From contig NC_091869.1 in the NCBI RefSeq assembly GCF_019399895.1, positions 1,984,001 to 2,048,000 on the forward strand: a DNA stretch of 64,000 bases. The letters are read 5' to 3'. Numbering within the stretch: position 1 is the stretch's first letter; each line of letters starts with the position of its first letter. The translations under genes and the position numbers were made by a program. The notes below the pieces were generated by a model, which worked only from the letters and a program-made list of their open reading frames with translations, did no database searches and was not told where the DNA came from. This document shows, piece by piece, positions 1-14,440 of this stretch. This DNA is from Cardiocondyla obscurior. Lineage: Eukaryota; Arthropoda; Insecta; Hymenoptera; Formicidae.

Positions 1-162
1 CGCACACCTGTAATTCGCTTTTGAGGTCCCGCCTCGGCGAACGACTTGCAACAAAATAACTTCAAGTTCTCGACCGAGTGGGAGTGAAAATTCGTTGATA
101 TGTCTATGTGTTTTCTTTGTACCATACGCGCGTATTTAACATTTTTCATCGCTCCAACGATT

Positions 163-231
<69 letters not shown>

Positions 232-2931
232 ATATATATATATATATTCGATATTTAACGAAAAAAAAAATCAACTATAACAAAAAATTGACAGCTCAAA
301 CTTGTCAAGCTGAAATATTCTAAGCTCACGGTTTATTCCGAAAATTTGTTTACATGGATTTCACGAACATTCGCATATGGTACACGTATCAATTATTGCA
401 GATCACGCACGTTTGTGGAAGCTGAAAATTTAACGAACAAGCTCTTTACTACGCTCGCTGCAATCTACGTTATCGAATCGCAAGATTCGAATGAGAAGGG
501 CAGTAATCGGACCCAAAAAGTCGAAAATTCGAGGCGCCCTTTGGACTTTATTATCGTTTTCCTTATGTACGTAGCCGCAACTATGACGATCATGCACCCC
601 AACGTACGATTTTATTCATACAACTTCCGCTTCTTATTACATATACACATGTGGATTTATATAAATTAGCCCTTGAACTTAGATCTTTTTTTAACTCTTT
701 TTTTTTTTTTTAATTGCCTCGAAGTGTGGCACGGTCGTCGCACTCCTCGGACTCTTCTTTAGTAATATATAAAACTAGCCTACCTATGTACAAGACGCTA
801 TGTATTACATACAAGACGCGCGCGAAGCGAGCAAGGCAGATGGCATTTCGGCCGTGATTTTAATCGACTTCGGCTTCGGAAATAAAATATAAAAACTTAT
901 TAACATTTACCAGTAATGGTTAATAAATGGACAACTAAAATAAATTAATTAAGAAAGAAATATTAGCGTATTTACTTATTTTGCTGAATTAAAATTTTTT
1001 TCAAAAGTTCGACATTTATTCCCTTTCGACCGAAAAAGCTGGCGAATGCCAAATCCTTGCGCGCTTCGCGCGCGCGTTCACACGCGTTAAATAATACAAC
1101 CGAAGCTGCGAGTTGCGACGAACATCAGCACATCCGCAGAATAGAAGGCGTTGCGAAGCCGGAACCGAACGTCGGCGCGGCCGCGCTAAACGCGCGAAGG
1201 GATAAAAGACGTCGGGAAGTCCCTCTCGCGAGTCGACGTGCACACGATCACAGTGGTCGGTTACTGGCATTTCGAACCGATGCTTTTGAGCTTTAAGTAT
1301 TGAGCAAAAGATACGCCTGTCTTGCCAAGACACGCCGGCACGATCGTATTCTTTCTGCTCCCGCGCGAATGTGACGCTCGAGACTGTTAATTCGAAGATA
1401 CTTTCACAAATCAATCAAATGGACCTGGACCTACTCACCGAATTGTTCGACAAACCGTTTCAATTAAAAAAAAAAAAAATTTCTTAACTCTTTCTGTAAA
1501 CTGCATAAAGCATAAATGTAACTATAATGTTGAGACTATTGATATACTTTTAAGAGAGAAAGATGAATATTGGCAGCGACACGCGGCTTTGCAAGACCGA
1601 TCGTTCGGCCGAAGATCGTCATTTCCATCGAACTTTCCTTCGATCCCAGGCGTTCTCTCGCGCTTTTATGTAATCGAGAAATTTCGCGAAATTTCAAAGT
1701 CCGCGTCTCGGCCACCTAAGGCCACCGGATCCATGCATGTTTCTACACGTGGCAGTCGTTGAAATGCAAACGAAAAGATTTCTCGACTAATTACATAACG
1801 GCACCGTGCCAAATTGCTATTGTAATTTACCGTTATCTACGTAATTCTTCCCTTATGTAATAGGGAGGGGACCACGCCGCCACCTAGCCCGTGATTTTCG
1901 AGACCGGGCGCGATCTTCGCGAAGCCTTGACGAAGTTTATTTTTACCAAAGCGGAGAAAACATCGTCCGCAACGCGCCCCGTCGCATACGTGGAGAACGG
2001 AATTGAAAACGATTATCCAAGTATTTCCGATTGCGAAAGCGGCCAATAAGTTATTTCATCACTCTGTGATTTCCTCGCCGCAGAATCTTTGGATACCCGG
2101 AAGCATTCTTTTATTTCAAACTGATTCTTTCCTGATTTTTGTCTTCGAAACTTGCCGTCGACTTCAGGTCGGCAATTTAATTTTAATTTAATACGCTAAA
2201 ATGTCGCTTGCCGAAATGAGAACTAATTAATTAAGCTGACGAGAAAACTAATAACAGTTAATGACGGAAAAAATAATATGTGTCGCAAATGTCATGGACC
2301 ATTTTAAAGATTCGCATAGTTTTAATTACGCAAAATTAACGTAGTTGCCGGAACAACTTTTTCCCTCCTACACGATCGTTGCCTCATCGCCGCGCAGGTC
2401 GACATAAATCGGTCATCAGCCAAGAATAATCATTTGCTTCGCAAGTGTCGCGAATGATCGCGAAGGTCGTTACAAAAACTACACAATTATTTATGCGCAA
2501 GTGTTGCTCGTAACCGATTTAAACTGCTCATCTTTTTTGTCTACAAGCGCGAGAGCACAAGACACGATCCAGCCGGAATATCCTTCTGCTTCAGTCGCTG
2601 GATTACGATCGCGCGCTACTGCTCGGATCCAGCTGGTGAACAATCGCGCTCGCCGCTACATTGTCATCAGCGAAATGCAACGATGCACGTCGTTATGCCG
2701 CGAACCGAATAGGTGCGACGTAATTTTGTACTCTTCTTCTTTAACGATAGAAAAGATGCATCGATTTCGGCAGGGGCCTTCGACCCTTTGTGCTTAAACA
2801 ATACGGCAATTTGAAGAAAGAGAGACAGAGGGAAGAAGGCCCGCTAGTCCTTCGGCGAGTCCGCGGAAGAAAAAGTAAAACACGACGTCGTAGCGAGAGA
2901 AGATCGACTAGGCTATGCGCTCACTCGTGGG
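1..2931. other. intergenic / 3' flank of the elongase gene, no gene seen
   Basis: No open frame here has family-like sequence or supporting splice signals. The stretch holds a CA/TA microsatellite near 165-247, several poly-A/T runs and alternating CpG-rich (about 1030-1420) and AT-rich blocks. The 3' UTR of the minus-strand elongase should lie just below 2931. A minus-strand AATAAA (TTTATT on the plus strand near 2109) is one possible polyadenylation signal, not a demonstrated one. Confidence 0.5.
165..247. repeat. (CA)n/(TA)n microsatellite
   Basis: A short CA run passes directly into a long, nearly uninterrupted TA dinucleotide run. Open frames across it encode only Tyr-Ile repeats and are artefacts of the repeat. 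Confidence 0.95.
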
Positions 2932-5900
2932 TCACTCGACTTTCGTTGTAAACGGTTTTCGGAGGTTGAGCTCCGTTGCCAGGCTTTCGCCTTTCACGTA
3001 ATAATCAGCTGCGTCTCTCCTCCTAGGCGAAGAGCCGTTGGCGACGCCGTTCGCAACGCCGTTCGCGGCTCCGTTGGCGATTCCATTCGCGGTTCCATTC
3101 GCGGTTCTGCTCGAAACGCCGTTCGCCACGCCGTTGACGTGCTTGCCTTTGGACTGATGATCGCCCTTAGTTACGCCGTTCGTCATCGCCAGCTTTTTCG
3201 GCCTTTTTTGCTGGTAACTCTGCTGGTAAAACTCTTTGAACAGAAAGAGGAACATGACGGCGTGCAAGCCGATCCACCAAACGAACGCTTTCGGGTAATT
3301 GCACTCGATGAAAAGCAGCTGGAAAGCGTGGACCATGATGGCGATAAACTGCAGCATTTGGAAGGCAGTCAAGTACTTCTTCCACCAGAGGTACGGCTGC
3401 ATCTTTGGACCCATTGCCGCAAGAAGGTAATACGTATACATCACGATGTGAACGAAAGTGTTCAGCAAGCCGAAAAAGGTCGAGTGGCCACCTACAAAAT
3501 TCGATCCTTAATAAGATTCTTCATATTTCATTCATTTCTAAGTATCAGAATCTTAATTAGACTTGTTCATCAATTACTAATTTTGCTAAATATTACGCAT
3601 TTTTTTTAAATTAATTACAAAAAAAAAATTAATTACAACTCGTCGCCGTTAATTAACTACATAATTTCTAACGATCCATAGAAATAAAATAAATAAAAAC
3701 ACGTTTGACGATTCACATTTATAAACACTGAGAGAAAAATATGGTCGTCACTTTTCGATCCAGTTATATATTCATAATAATTTTAACCCAAAATATGATC
3801 GAATTACAAAAATATTCGCGTCATATTTATTGTTAAAATGTTAAAATTGTAAAAATATCATAAGATAATTTTTTGAAATCAAAAATAACTATGTTTCTCT
3901 CCCAGTGAGACATTGAACCGAGAATACTGCGAGTGATCGCTCCCCTGACATTGACACGAATCGGTTTTGCGAAATCAGCTGGGTTTCTGCAATGCAGGAA
4001 TCATACGCGTCAATATGTGAGAAATTGCGTAAACAATTTTCTCCCTACCTGGCGTGAACTTGACACCGAACCAGACCGACATGGGCATACAGCCGTGATG
4101 GATCACATGCAGCGTGGATACGTGATTGTTTTTCTTTCTCAGCACAAAAAAGATCTGAAAGTACACGCAATTAAAACCGTGAAAATGCAACTGTAAGCAT
4201 CCTAGTTAGATAAAAGAATATAATTACCTCTGAACCGAGCCATAATTTTATATCTAACGATAACTATGATAGACTTAATTATATTTTTAATTAACTCGAT
4301 CATATTTAGCGTTAACCATATTACAGAGTTGTGGCTGGGTACAAAAGTAACTATGTTCTTCTTTCGGTGAAACGTTTAAACTGTACATACCGTGTCCATG
4401 AATTCGGTAAATTTCGAGAAGTAATACCACCAGCTTGCGTGGACCATCTGCGATTTTAAAATGTCGATTAACAGAAGCTTTTTAATTACCTTCAAGTGAG
4501 AGTGATTTTATGCGTGAAGTTCTGTTTGAATTTTAACTCTACTCGAAACACTACGTCTTTAAGCATGAGACACTCTTACATTCCTGTCGAAGATCTTGCC
4601 TTCGATCTCTATTACGCACTTGAACAGTTTTAAGCACACTTTTTTATACGATGCAATTACAAATGACAAAATTAGTCTTACTCAAACGGAAATAGAGAAA
4701 AGTACGGAAAGGAAGGAAAGAAGAATGCACATGTTGCAGTACTACGTTTGTAAAAGCAATTCAACTCAACGTGGATAATTGTCTCGTGAACGGTAAAAAA
4801 CTAGAGATAAAAAAAAAATGTAAAAACAAACGCGATTATCAGGAATGTTGCTGCTAAAAGCACTTCGTGGCATTGTACATCGATACACGTGTCATGATGT
4901 TATACTCTAAGAAGAGTCCATGAAAATTACTATCGGTACCGTCACAGTGTGTACGAACTACAATAACAGAAGATAATGTGACGAATAAATGTCCACGTAA
5001 ATTCACGTATCATCTCTGAGACGTAATGATACACAGCGTTGTGTTAAACAGTGTTAATTACACAAGCCTCTAACTACGAGGTCGTTCTCGCGAAGTCTAC
5101 TCAGCTCGCTACTCTACATGCTGCACTATTTTGGATCTTCCTTCTAGCGTATATATACTTTGTTGCAAGAGCGTAGCCAAAGTTTCATTTTAAACTCAGC
5201 CGTTTTGGAGAAAAAAATCGATAAACAAATAAAAACAATTCACACGTAACTTACTATTAAATGGTATATTATATTACGTAATAAAATAAAATAAAATAAA
5301 ATAAAATAAAATAAAATAAAATAACATAAAAAAACATTTTTTTAGAGCATTCATAATTTTAATCTCTTCCCTCCCTGTGGTCTTTTATTTTCAGCCTTGA
5401 TTTGAAAATTTCAGAGGAACATTAGTTTTCTTAATCTTTTGCTACGCTCTTGGATATGTGGATTATTTACAGAACCGGTTATCATCGAGTTACGAAGGAT
5501 TGTAAATTCTCAGAATAATTTTTTCAACTGATAATAGTTATTAATTTATAAATACTTCACAAATCATATGAAGTATGCAAAGTTAACCCTTCAAGACTAT
5601 CATATGTAAAATAGTATTCCATACAAATTTCATTTCAATTAAATGTTATTTAAAAACACAATAAGTAGTAATTTATTTTTTTTTTAGTATGCGTGGTATA
5701 CTAATAAAAAATGAGCATATGGCACTTCGCTCAAAATATCACAATTTCGAATTACTAACCAGTTTTATGAAGCGTTTCACAAAGTTAGATACAAACGCAA
5801 ACAGAAAAAAAATCAAATGGCGAGGGAGAATTCTGTTAATCACGAATGATCACCCACCCTCAGCACTTCAGGTTTGTCGCTGTAGTCTACAGGTTGGCAC

Positions 5901-8900
5901 CTTAGAGAATAGTCTCCAGTCAGCCATCCGGATATCCCTATCTGTAACCACATTCGCCCAAAGGCCATTCGCCGTTGATCAATGAAGAAAAAAAAAATAG
6001 ATGCACATACATTACAAGCTTATCAACTACTTTTGCGTACGACCTAAAATACCGTATACAATACTTGACAAATGTCGCACCTTCGATAAGAAAAGAATCC
6101 GCAGTCAATGTCCTCGATTCGCGAAAGAACCGCGAGGAAACGTTACGGATTTAAATTTCTTCATTCCGAGGAATAAAAATCGAAAAACAGAGCGCGCGAT
6201 TCAGCTGCAAATCTTTCCCGAAGAAGGTGCGACAAGCGTTCGAACACTTGAAGAACGTTCGGTTTTCGAAAGCCGAAATAGCGAATATCGAAGCGGAGAA
6301 AGATCGCTCGAAGAGCATGCTAGCTAGGCTTTCTGTACCAAAATAATGAGTAAAGCGTCAAAGCTCTGTCCACGCTCCAAATCGCCGGCGCGCTATTTAC
6401 ACCCTTTCGCAAGCTTCCGCTTCGAGAAGGCAACAATTTATCTAAAAATAACACATTTATTAATTAGCAGCCTTCATCCATACATCAATGGCCCCGATGC
6501 GATTCGCTGATTTCTATTGCAATTGTCGTCTCGTTGAGGTATGTCGTCAGAAGGCAGTTGAACAGTCTGGCTGTGATCGAACCGGCTAACTTACCCTTAT
6601 CGCGGTAGGGCTGTTGGAATAATCCACCGGCTGGCACCGGAAACTATACTGGTCCCACCATCCGCCCATGAGGCACTGCGTTGCGAAAGAAACGTACAAT
6701 CCTGCCTTGCACATCCTTGCCACTGGTGCATTTTCGCGCCGCGAAATCGAACTTAGCGGTTTCAAATCAATCTGATCGCGACGCGCTGAAGAGAACTCGA
6801 CCAGGTCGCGGATTTGCGTTAATACGCAAACATCTTCAATAGTTGTGTAACAGTAACACATGCAAATTCTGACGATTAAGAGCTCTCAATCGTTCCCTTT
6901 TTTACGGCCACGAGACACGAACTCGTGGGAATGCCGGGGAATGCACCAGTGACAAACGTATTTATTTGCGATGTAATCGAACGTAATCGCGACTGTTAAG
7001 ATAGAAAGTTTTCGTTGGACGTTCCGGTGGTTGCCGACGATAAAATCACGGAATTGCTAGATCGCGCAACTGTAAATAGCAGCGTATCATACCCCAAGAC
7101 TATTATCACTCGTTTTCGACCGTGTCGCGACGAATGCTGCGCCGCTAAACCGAGCATGGGTCCGATGATGAGCTTAAAAGCTGATTTCAAATTAGCTGGC
7201 GAATCTCCGAGTTATAAATAAAAGAGATTTCAATAAAAATTAGCATGCGAGTAATTGCAATCTCATGTATTCGGAATAATAATTCGGATCGTGACACAAA
7301 ATATTTTAAGACTCCGTGCTGAAATTGTATAAAAACGATAGCTGCGTTCAGCGGAACAAATAACTTTTCAGCTGTTGCAAAAATTGCAAATCTGAGTAGT
7401 GGGTTCTCCCTGATTCGACTAAAATTAAGAAAATATGCCAATTAGATTTACGATTTTTACAACAATCAAAGACTAGCTTTTTTTGCTACACGTAGCCGTA
7501 TAAAAACAAATTTTTACCGGAAAAAATATAAAAAAAATTTCTCCAACAAAAATATTGAATGCAAACTTTGGTCCGAAATTCCGAAACGATGAGTGCAATA
7601 AACGCGAAATATTTGTTTTGACAAAGTAACAAGTCAATAAACAGCTGAAATAAAACAAATATAATTCAACCCTTTACGTCTCCTGAAAAATTCAACGGAC
7701 AGAATTGGTTTTTTCTTTCTTTTTCTTTTTTTTAAAACGCGTCGGATTATCAGAAGACCGTGGCAGAACTAGCGAACAGAATCTCACCTCGTAGAAAAGC
7801 CAGGCAGAAAAGATCACTTGAAACAGATTGTAGACTACCAGGGTGTTTTTAAATTGAAACGGCTTTCGGTTTTCCATAAGCTTCGGTCCTAGCACTTTGA
7901 CAACGTAGACGTAGCTGAGACAGATGAACAACGTGGGAAAAGGCGACCTCATCAACAGCCAATTAGTCGTTCTCGTGTCTGTAAAGGAACATCAAAGCTA
8001 TTTCGTGAGAGTGACCTCGAAGCTACGTCGATCTTCTTTCAAAAGGACCGCATAATTCGGCGACCCGACGCTCTTTATTCGTCTGGCTCGTTTATGTGGT
8101 CTTCTCGCGATACAAAGCTGGCAAAAAGTGCAGCAAAAGTGCTTTAATAAACCGCAGATTTATTTTTAAACGCAACTTCGAGCGAATATATTTCGATACT
8201 GAAATTACACAAAACCTACGTCAATTAATTTATTCCAGGCGCGATGCGATCGGAAGTAGCCTTGAAAACGACAAGCGTGATGTACAACTATGCGCAGACA
8301 TAGTCATTTGTCAGTTTTCAGGTTCGTGATCATAATAACGTAAATAATGATGAACAATAAAAATAATAAAAAATCGTAAAATAATTGAAAACTTAACGGC
8401 TGTTAATAATGATTTACTCTATTATTAAAATAATTCATTGAAAATAAAACATGCGTGGATTCTATTAATCTTATCATCACCGATTTGCTAAGCATAACAT
8501 CTTTCCTATTTATTTATTTTACTATAAAGCACGATTATTATCGACAGAGAACAGTTTCCTTTTCAACTCTTTCGCTCTTCCTCCCACTCGCGTGCATAAT
8601 CGGAGCACTCTGACGGCCATGATTTAGCGACGATAAAAATTGCTCGTCCTTCGACGTCATTCCGAAGGACAACTCCCTCCGTGGCGTCCTTTCAGACGTG
8701 TCTGCCACATTTTTCGCATCCTTCGAAGGTTCGATCACCCTTTCGGTTTTCCCCGCGCGGAAGAAAAATTAATCCTTGGTATTTCTATAGGCGTTCCTTG
8801 AGATTCCCCGCCGGATAATCGGATAGTGACAAACACGTTTCAATTGCAGAGAGCTAACCACTGGGTGGATACAAATAAGAATCGTGCATTTGCATGTGCG

Positions 8901-10541
8901 GCCGCAAGTTGTTCAGTAAGCGCGAACAACTTTGTGTGTAATTAAAATATGAATAAGACAAAATTAATTATCACCCGTGAACACGCTGACGCCAAATTCC
9001 ATCTCGCGGAAAAAGAAAAAAAGAAAACGCGACACGTGCGCTGCTATTTCAATTTAAAAAAAAAAAAAAAAAAATTAAAAAAACAGCTCATTTGTGCATC
9101 AAGAAAAAATATTTGTGTCGCCGGGAATTAAACACGCGCGCGCGCGTTACCTGCATTTTTCACACGGTAGCAAAACACGCGTTTACCCGTGCGAAGTCCC
9201 ACTCGGAAGCCGCATAACGTTTCCTTTATCGCGTCAGGTTTTCAATATTATCCTTGTGTCCACGTCATACGCAGATCAGACAATTTGCACCTTCCGCATG
9301 CAAATGAATTATCTTCCGCGGAATGAATAATCGAGCGGTCACGAGACGTTAATAATGTAAAGTGCTAATAAGGCGCTTTTTTAATCTCGACGTCGAGCAG
9401 CGCGGTTTTTCCATGCTAATCTCGCCGGGGCGTTAATTGACGTATCGATAAACGCTGCAGCCTGTTCTCATTGACCGGACGGGCAGCTGGCAACATTATT
9501 AGCCTGTTAATCGCGACGTAGAACTGCCGGGGCGTTGGATTCCTCTCGTTGGCGGCGAGTTGCGAAAAGAAGCGCCCACGTTGCGACAAATCAGACGGCC
9601 ATCCGCGTGGAATAAAGAATTACTCCACTTTACGCGCACGAACCGACGGGCGCGATTATCAAAGTGGCATTTCGTTACCGCGGTCCAAAGTGGGACAAGT
9701 GATGGTCTCAAGGAAACAGTTCTCCAACAATCGCCCGCTCCACTTCGCGCGACGCGAAACCAGCGGCCGCGGACGCGATAAAATTGACATTGACAAACCG
9801 CGCGAATTGCCGAGCCGCATATTTTGTTATGCAGACCGTGCGTAAAGAGTGATAAGACGTCTATAAAAGTACGCCGTCCCTGCGAAACCTGACATGTGCA
9901 ACTTAAACTGAATCTATTTTCAGCCGTAATTATAAACGATGATAATTGAATCTAATTAAAAATAATTATGTACGTTGCTCAAGCGAGATCATATCCGAGT
10001 AAGCGGGATCTAAAACATATTACGCTTTTCTAAAAGATTTAATTAATTTCTTTTTGCAAAACAATTATAAAAAAATTTTTTACGACTTATGCAGAACTTG
10101 ATAATGCCGTGAATTAAAAAGCGCGTAAACAATGTCGCAATTGAAAAGTAAATATAAATCAAACGTTCCACGTCGAGCTCTCTAAGAATTGACGACCTAG
10201 AGAGGAAATAACGCTCGGTAACGATATCATTGTCCGCTATTTACATTGTTCTCTCCCGCACATCAATTATGTAAATCCGAAGGACTCTAATGCCACGCAG
10301 CGTCCAACTCTCGAAATTATCGCGCGGCTACGTAATCGTCAATTATAACATGTCAGGTGATGTCACCGAATAACACGGCATATATTGTTGAACGGCCCGA
10401 GTTTTCGTCACCGTTATCATTGAAATCCGAGTCGTTGCTCGTAAACGCCGCGGGGAATTTGGCACTTGCTAATTAATAATTACCTGCGTTCTTGTCCAGT
10501 ATGTCGTGGAACCGGTCTATATAGTGCATTATGATCGACAT
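2932..10541 (-). CDS. elongation of very long chain fatty acids protein (ELOVL1/7-like 3-keto-acyl-CoA synthase)
   Basis: This is a membrane condensing enzyme of the ER fatty-acid elongation cycle, joining malonyl-CoA to a long acyl-CoA. Six coding exons on the minus strand give about 350 residues: 10541-10484 (start MSIIMHYIDR), 7978-7788, 6675-6595, 4447-4391, 4154-4049 and 3491-2932. All junctions are GT-AG and keep phase. Diagnostic features are the family segment CQPVDYS in exon 3, the catalytic histidine box HVIHH at about residues 145-149 after the FFVLRKK segment, and several hydrophobic helices such as LLNTFVHIVMYTYY. The tail after the last helix is unusual: repeated Asn-Gly-Val/Ile/Ala-Ala units, then RRR and an acidic/basic end. 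A 5' UTR intron probably ends at an acceptor before 10552, so the promoter lies farther upstream. Family membership is firm; the exact paralogue and substrate chain length are not. Confidence 0.93.
2970..3135 (-). repeat. degenerate Asn-Gly repeat in the elongase C-terminal tail
   Basis: The last elongase exon contains about nine Asn-Gly units, mostly spaced by Val-Ala, Thr-Ala, Ile-Ala or Ala-Ala. They are encoded by a degenerate 12-base unit built on GGCGTTGCGAAC-like sequence. The tract follows the last membrane helix and a basic stretch, so it should lie in the cytosolic tail. Such a tract can change in unit number between alleles or species. Confidence 0.8.
3726..3907. mobile_element. 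AT-rich MITE-like element with terminal inverted repeats
   Basis: The segment begins CACTGAGAGAAAAATATGG. Its end reads, in reverse complement, CACTGGGAGAGAAACATAG, giving imperfect terminal inverted repeats of about 20 bases around an AT-rich core without coding potential. It lies in the last intron of the elongase gene. Related sequence, mostly in the opposite orientation, is seen near 4225-4372 and 16205-16350. The superfamily is not determined. Confidence 0.55.
4225..4372. repeat. second copy of the AT-rich interspersed repeat
   Basis: It shares the core words AACCATAATTTTATAT and CGATCATATT, and the right end GTAACTATGTTCTTCTTTCGGTG, with the copy near 16205-16350. It also matches the inverted element at 3726-3907. 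It sits in an elongase intron. The left end is degraded, so the boundaries are approximate. Confidence 0.45.
5279..5323. repeat. (AAAAT)n pentanucleotide microsatellite
   Basis: About nine uninterrupted units of TAAAA in an elongase intron. Confidence 0.95.
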
Positions 10542-12673
10542 GTTGCCGCGTACTGCTCACAGACTTACTCTGGATAAAAATGCAAAGCCGAAGATCATCC
10601 ACTCTATCACCTACTTTCAGCCAGTCGTCTCTTCGTCTAGAACGGAAAACAATTGATTTTTATTATATTTAACGGTTCTTCTAAACGATCATTTACGAGA
10701 TTCGTGTTGGTAACGATATCCCTTATTTCTGGTCACGGAATCGTATAATAATGCAAAAACCAGTCGAATGAAAGGAGAAAAGTGCTTTCAATTGCACGAA
10801 ACACATGTAACAATAAGTTCTCTTCGTAAAACAACAAACCATTTAACCTGATCTGATTAAATAACACAGCTGAGCACACAAATCCACAAAAATCGACAAA
10901 AATATACAACTATCACTTTCTAAAAAAAAATGTCTTTTCGTCGATAAAGAGATTCGTCGAAAAATACGAACCTCAGAATCGAACAAATGTATAAAGTGCG
11001 TAGCTCGGGTTAAATTCCGAGAAAGTTTATATTCAAAAAAAAAAAAAAAAAAGAAGTCATTTATGAATTAATGACGTGCGACGATCTTGGACGAAACGGT
11101 ACGGGTCAGGATTTCGTCAGGATTGGTACCGCGTTTTGGACCAAGCGTGTCGCTCGAATTCATCGAGATTCAAGTTCTTCGACGCGCGGAGGGTTACGTG
11201 TCGCCGCGACTTACGTGCCAACGAATTTTTCATTCGAAAGCGGCCGCACGGCACAATCGGGCAATGCCGTCGCGCAATTCGCCAGGTCGACCATGAATCG
11301 CCGACGGCGGCCTTGAACCATTCTCGTACGTGCGACGCGCACCGCGGTAAATTGAATTTCACTCGCGGCTGCGGGGGAGAACGAGCACAAACGTGCAGAT
11401 CTGGCCGCGCGCTCCTTTCCCGCCCTGGCCCCCTCGATTCGGCTGAAATTCGCCGGGCAAACGAGGTGAAAAAACGCGACAGTGAAAGTAACGTTTAGAG
11501 AACCGCTTGAAAACTGGAAATTAACGACTCCGCTACCTAGCGATTAAAAATTAACAATCGTTGCACGTGTCCCCGCTTGCTCAAGCCTGCCGCTCCACTT
11601 GCTACACGTCGGCCTGTCCGTTGGCAAAGCAGAAAACAAAAAGTGTTTACCTTTTTAAGACCGCGAGGAATTAGAAAGAACTTCGCGCCGAGACATTCCC
11701 GACACTTTTCGCGGAGTGAATGATATTTGATAACGACGCTCGCAAGCCGAAGAGTATTATCGCGTTAAAAATACTCGAGCGAAACCCCCAGCGGAGCTTG
11801 CAGCGCTTATCTTTTTGAATAATATCTCCGGGCAGCTCGATCAGGCCGGGGATTAAATACTGCACGAAGATTACAGGATATATTTCGCATAAAGAAAGTG
11901 TCGATATCGATTTCTACGCTTCGGGGCGGAGAGCGAAATTGATTATGTTACCGAACAGCCGCGATCGGGGCTTAGCGAGGTACCCGTTGAATTTCGCCGC
12001 ACTACGAAAAGAAATGTGCGAACTCTGCTCGCTAATCTATTCGCAGATCTACCATTAGCGCTATGCTCACCGAAGAGAGTAAGTGATATCGCTATCTTAC
12101 GCGGCGATTTTCAGAGCTGCTTTTAATTACTGATACTCGGCTCAGCCGCGATTAGATAAACCAGTTTCCACTTCCGCTCGCGGAACTAAGGACGCGTTTA
12201 TTATTTACGCGCTGTAATAATTCCTTTCGCAGGCAAATGAAATCGACCGATCGGAATCACGTGCGAAATCGCGTGTGGATAATTTTCTTTCGTTCTTTTT
12301 ATTTATTTTTTTTTTTTTCGGGGGAAGGGGAAAATTCGCGCGAGATCAAAGGCCGCGCGGGTCGGAATGGAGGTCGCGACCGCAGTCCTCCCACGAGCGA
12401 TCGTGATCGCGCTAGATATTTTACTCGCTTGCAAAACGAAAAGCCGAAAACGCGCCGAGCAAGCGAAATACCTCGGGATTACGTTGCGAAAACTGTATAC
12501 ATTATAACAGAATCGCTCGCGCGCGCACGCGGCACAGAAAACGGGCCGCGCGGAGGCCGAGATCGTGTGCGTGTCTGCCGTGTGCGTTACGCAAGGAATC
12601 GGTCGCACCTGCGCAAGCGTGTGCCGTCCGGCTCGACTACCTGAAATCGTCATTTAATCTAATCGCGAGGACA

Positions 12674-12701
12674 AGAGAGAAAGAGAGAGAGAGAGAGAGG
12701 G
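12674..12701. repeat. (GA)n simple repeat
   Basis: A near-pure GA run in CpG-rich non-coding DNA. Confidence 0.85.
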
Positions 12702-14386
12702 AACGCGGGAGAGACACGGAGGCGGTGTTTCTTCTCGTCTGCCTATTAACATCCTATTAACGTCGGGAATCTCGCACAAGCGTTTCACAAACCGTTTCCA
12801 CGCTGACCGAGAGCCCCGATTCTGCTCGGCTGCGAAGTACATTTCACGGACGTGTCTTCTTTTTTACGCCGCGTGCTCAGTTACGAGCCGACTGTAACAC
12901 TTGAGATTTTCCTTTCGTTACGACGCCAAAGTTGACGCAATCTCTTCCGATCTCGCTTGACGTTCGCGTAATGCCTCGCGTAATCACGCGTCCGCTGGAC
13001 CACTTCGGGGGCCCGTTCGATCACGGTATCCTCGCCGGCCGGGCTGTTAAGTACGCAACGTATACGCTGGCGGTGCGAACGAACTCGCGAGTTCATTCAT
13101 TTTCCCCCCTTGCGGGCCGTTTTCGCGCTCCGCAAAGTTCCCTGGGGCAGTGTCTTTATTTAGAGACGACACACCTGTCGACGTCTTGTTTACGGCCTCT
13201 TTACGAGCCGAGATCAAATCGCCGGACAACGACAAGCGGTCTGTGTCAACGGCGATCTCCTCTAGATCACTTGATACCTCCCGACCCGCAGAACGATCGA
13301 ACCGACCAATAATTTTCTATTTCAATTCCGTCGATCGACTTCTCAATTTACCTCGCGCATTGTAGAAACGATCCGCGAGAGAACGGCCCTGTTCTTTACA
13401 AAAAAAAAACAGCGTGACGTCGCGTCGCGGCACGACGAGGCCGCCGCGACTTTATCTACTTGCGCAAATAAACGGCGGGAACGCTATCTGCCACGGTTGC
13501 ATAATGATTTTTACGATAATCACAGGGCGGTGCGGCGCTGCTCGCGAAGGGTTAAATCGGGACGTGACACACCAACGGCGACGAAGATGACGGTGTCGTC
13601 GGCGACGGTGGCCACTGGAACGCGTCCAATCTCGCGGGCCGACAGCTCGTGAAAGTGGCCTCAAGCTCGGGGATCGTCGCCGCTAATACTCGTGAACTCG
13701 GCCGCGTTAAACGGCAGGAAAGTTTACGAACGCACCAGCGTTAGATCCAGAGGACTCCGACCCCTATATCTCCGTCATCCGCTCCAATTGATCGCGCCCG
13801 AATGAAAGATTCCTCATTGCCCTCGTTAAAAACTCCACCCAATCGCGAAGGCGCATTGAACGACGCTGGCGAGAAGTCTCGCTTTGACTCGCGAGGTCGC
13901 TTTGAACGAGCACCGAACGAAAAAGCGTCGCTAAAACTGTGGCTTTGCAGAAAATTCCACGATCTAATAAAATATCTGTGGCACCGGGAACGGTAAGCTT
14001 AATCGTATAAATCCGTGCGTTAATCATTTTCGCTCGCTCGTGACAAAGAATCACGATCGGCGCGATAAATTTCTCCACGGATGTTGCTCGCGAAAGGGTA
14101 CACGCGCCGCGCGTTTCATGTTACATGGGTTTCCTCGAATATTACATGGTAGGTGCGGGACAATAACACAATAGCACAATAGCGCGGTGGTAAAAGTAAC
14201 GCTTTCCGTGGTACTCGACTTTATCGAGCTGGAGTTTTCTACATCCAGCCTCGCTGGATGCCGCGGCGAGCCGAAAGTGCAAGTGTAACTATTATATGCG
14301 ACGCAACCAGCCGGTGGTCTTAAGTAATAGTAACTCGCGCGCTTGAGTAACGAAACGGAGAAAGATGACAAAGACGTGACGAGAGA

Positions 14387-14440
14387 GGAAGCGAGATAGC
14401 GAGCGAGAGAGATAGATAGAAGATAGATAGAGAGAGAGAG
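14387..14440. repeat. GA/GATA-rich simple repeat
   Basis: Interrupted GAGAGA with interspersed GATA units in non-coding DNA. GAGA and GATA words can bind insect chromatin factors, but nothing here shows function. Confidence 0.7.

Noticed and set aside
3139..3609. 156-codon plus-strand frame
   Set aside because: It lies antisense to the last elongase exon, whose protein sequence is clearly conserved; the frame is a shadow.
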